64,000 bases of DNA, from positions 1 through 64,000 of the forward strand of contig DAISIK010000011.1 in NCBI GenBank assembly GCA_036822055.1, given 5' to 3'. Both the position numbers and the translations under genes were made by a program. The notes beneath the pieces are model-generated. The model saw only the letters and a list, made by a program, of their open reading frames with translations, was not told where the DNA came from and searched no databases. Positions 25,101 to 28,100 of the stretch are shown piece by piece. The stretch's first letter is position 1. Every line of letters starts with the position of its first letter. The stretch is from DAISIK01 sp036822055. Its GTDB lineage: Bacteria > Verrucomicrobiota > Verrucomicrobiia > Opitutales > Puniceicoccaceae.

Positions 25101-28100
25101 GAGCATCAATATCGATCCCGAATTGTTGGAGGAAACTTGATACAAGGGGATCGTAATGGGTCGCCTTGATGTAGGCGAATTGGGCTCTCGAAAATTGAGG
25201 TGCCGTGACCGGGTCGGTAGCCAACTCTCGCCACTTATCCTTAAATGCTGTACTGTTCAGCTCCAGCCCATCAAAGTCCGGTCCGTAACCTTGGCTCTCG
25301 ATAAAGTCGAGCACTCGAATCAGTCCATTCCGCATTACGCTGATCAACTGGTAGAGACCATAGGAGGCACCTCCCGCATCCCCGACTCCACTCGAGATGA
25401 TCGCCGGATTTCCGTTGGATTCCCACCGCTCCGAGAGAGATCCGAGTTCCGGTAGAATATCCTCATCGACCACCGGATAAGGATCGGTCGGAACGGCCTC
25501 GGAATTGCTCGATCCATCGCGGTCCAAAGTCGCTGTGTAGCCCTGAAAGACTGGCACGCTCAGGGTGCGGGTAGACGTATCCACCCCGGAGATACGGTAA
25601 TCAATGTCAATAAATCCCTGGAATCCACGCGATCCGGGATCAGAATCGGCGCCGATTCCATCAAGGGTTGGTGGCGACAGGAGGAATCTTCCGGTGTCCC
25701 GGAAGCTGTTACCGGTCAAAGTATCATCGTAGATCACCGAGACTCTCGCCCCACTCACCGGATCAGTGAAAAAGTCCCAACCAGTCGACGGGTCCGAAAG
25801 ATCTGCTCCAGACGGATTGAGAAGAATCGTCCCATTCGCAGAACGCAGTGTTAAATCAACCAGTTCAAATCCTGGCTCGGTTCCTCCCAGACCCGTGACC
25901 AAGGAAAGGTCAATAGCTGCCAAGTCACCGGTTCGGGTCCCGGGCAGCAGCTCGAAGTTGTCCAGATAAAGTTCTAAAGACGGCAAAGCCGTCGTCAGCT
26001 CAACCCGGAGCGACCGCGACTCCCCACGATGGTACCCCGGGATATAGACCAGCAGGTCCTCCCCGGAGGCGGAGATTTGCCCAACGTCGAAAGCCCCGAT
26101 CAACGATCCCTCCTCCGCCGGATCTCCCAGGTAAACCCTCAAAAAGGATCCCGTTCCATTGCCGTTGCGCTCCGCATTAAAACGAATAGCCCCCGCGAAA
26201 GATGGAATGTAGAAATGGTTGTGGATCCGCGCCGATGCTTCAGAGTCAAGTTGGAGGTAAAAATTCTCGAATGGCTCAAGCAGCTCACCGAGAGGGAAGT
26301 TGACGGGTAAGCCAGTCAGGCTGGTGACCACCCCATCTCCACCTCCCCCGTGGTGGGACCACCCGGGAACAATATTCTGATCCCCGAAGAGTAGATCGTT
26401 GGCACTGCCATAGCCGTTGAAATTACCGTTTGCGATTTCCAGGGGCGACCATTGGGCTGCCCATCGCGCATTGATTAAATCCCCAGCTGTCAATCCAGCT
26501 GGTAAACTCGCCGGAGGGTTACCGTCAGGGCCTTTGAGTGGAGAAGGAGTGTGCTGATGGGAAGAGGCTACGATCTTGCCCTCCACAACGCCCGGCGTGG
26601 CTGGATCATCCAACAGGTTGAACTGAAAATCGTCTACGTAGAAATTGGGATCCGGGCGATAGACCCTGCCGTCGTCAGCATTCTGATTGCCGATCCTGCT
26701 CCAGAAGTATCCGTATCCCTCTGTCGGATTGGCCCCTCCATTTCCAGAGGTCGATCCATCGCGGTCGGTGATCGTCCCCAAATAGAAGTTCGCCCAAACA
26801 TCGGTATGAGCCAGGGGATTGTCTCCGTTCGGTGAGACAATCGCGGAGATATCAAAGTTGGCGGCCCCCGGAATAGGACGGCCATCGGGGAAGAAACTTG
26901 TCTGGAAATAAACGTCCGCGAAAGCCACATTGTCCCAGACCACTGCTCCGTATCCATCCACTCCAAGATCCTGAAGCACTCCCAGCGTGTAGAGCTCCTG
27001 CCAGGCATCCTGCGGAGCTTCTGAGAACAGGTCTCCGAATAATTCAAAACCCAGCAGATCGATCAAGCTGACATCCGCATCAACTGCGGCGGCTAATAGA
27101 TCCCCCAGAGGGAATCGCTGGTTAAAATCATGGGGATCCAGATAAGTAACATGATCGACCGGAACGCCAAAAGCAGCCATCCGTTCAATAGCCTCGGAGG
27201 TCACCGCCGACCCGAAACTGTGCGCGATAAAGTGAAAGGGCAAGTTCGCGTCGCCAGCTTCCGGTTGGAGCAGACCGAGGCGAATCAGAAGGTTAAATAG
27301 CGCGTCCCCTGCCGCCTCCCCCCAACCAGGGGAGATTTCATTCGACTCGGGCGCCCAATCGAAAACCAGCACCACCTCCAACAAATCATCCTCCCCGACC
27401 GACTCGATCTGAGTCAGACCAGGAAAAATGGACTGTTGCGGATCAAACCACCCATCGCGTCCCTGGGCGGGGATGTCGTAGTCGAGCAAGTAGCCACCCC
27501 GCTGCTGCAAGATAGCCAGGGCTAGCGGCATCATCGAATCCCCGGCTGATGCTCCGCGCCCCTGCTGGGCATCTGGAATGCCATCCCCGTCCAGGTCAAA
27601 GGGTTCGGTCAGCCCACCGAAGAGCCAGCCCGCGAAGGAATCCTCTCCGTTGAATGGTTGGAAACCGTGCGTAACCACCGTCACCCCACCGATCTTGCCC
27701 TCCTCCAGTGCTACCGCAAGTTCCCCGGCCACCGCTTCAACGCTCAGGCCATTACTCAAGCCTGGCGCCCAGAATCCATTCGGCAGATCCAAACTGAATG
27801 AACCGGCAGGGAAATAACGGGATGGCAACCCAAGCAAATAATCAAAGACCGGAATGAAAGAGGGAGAGGAAGTATCGACGATTGGAATCGTTTTCCCCAC
27901 CTTTGCCCCGATTCCCAACTTAAACCCAAAATCGATTTCTCCGACCAGCAGCGGGATGTCCAGAGATGCCTCTCCGCCAAGAAATAGGTTCACCGCTGGC
28001 TCGACCTCAACCTTCAGAGTCGGAGGCGTCCCCAATGCAGTAAGGATACCGGCAAAGGAGTCCGGTCTTCCATAGAAAAGATCCAGGGAAATCTGAGCCG

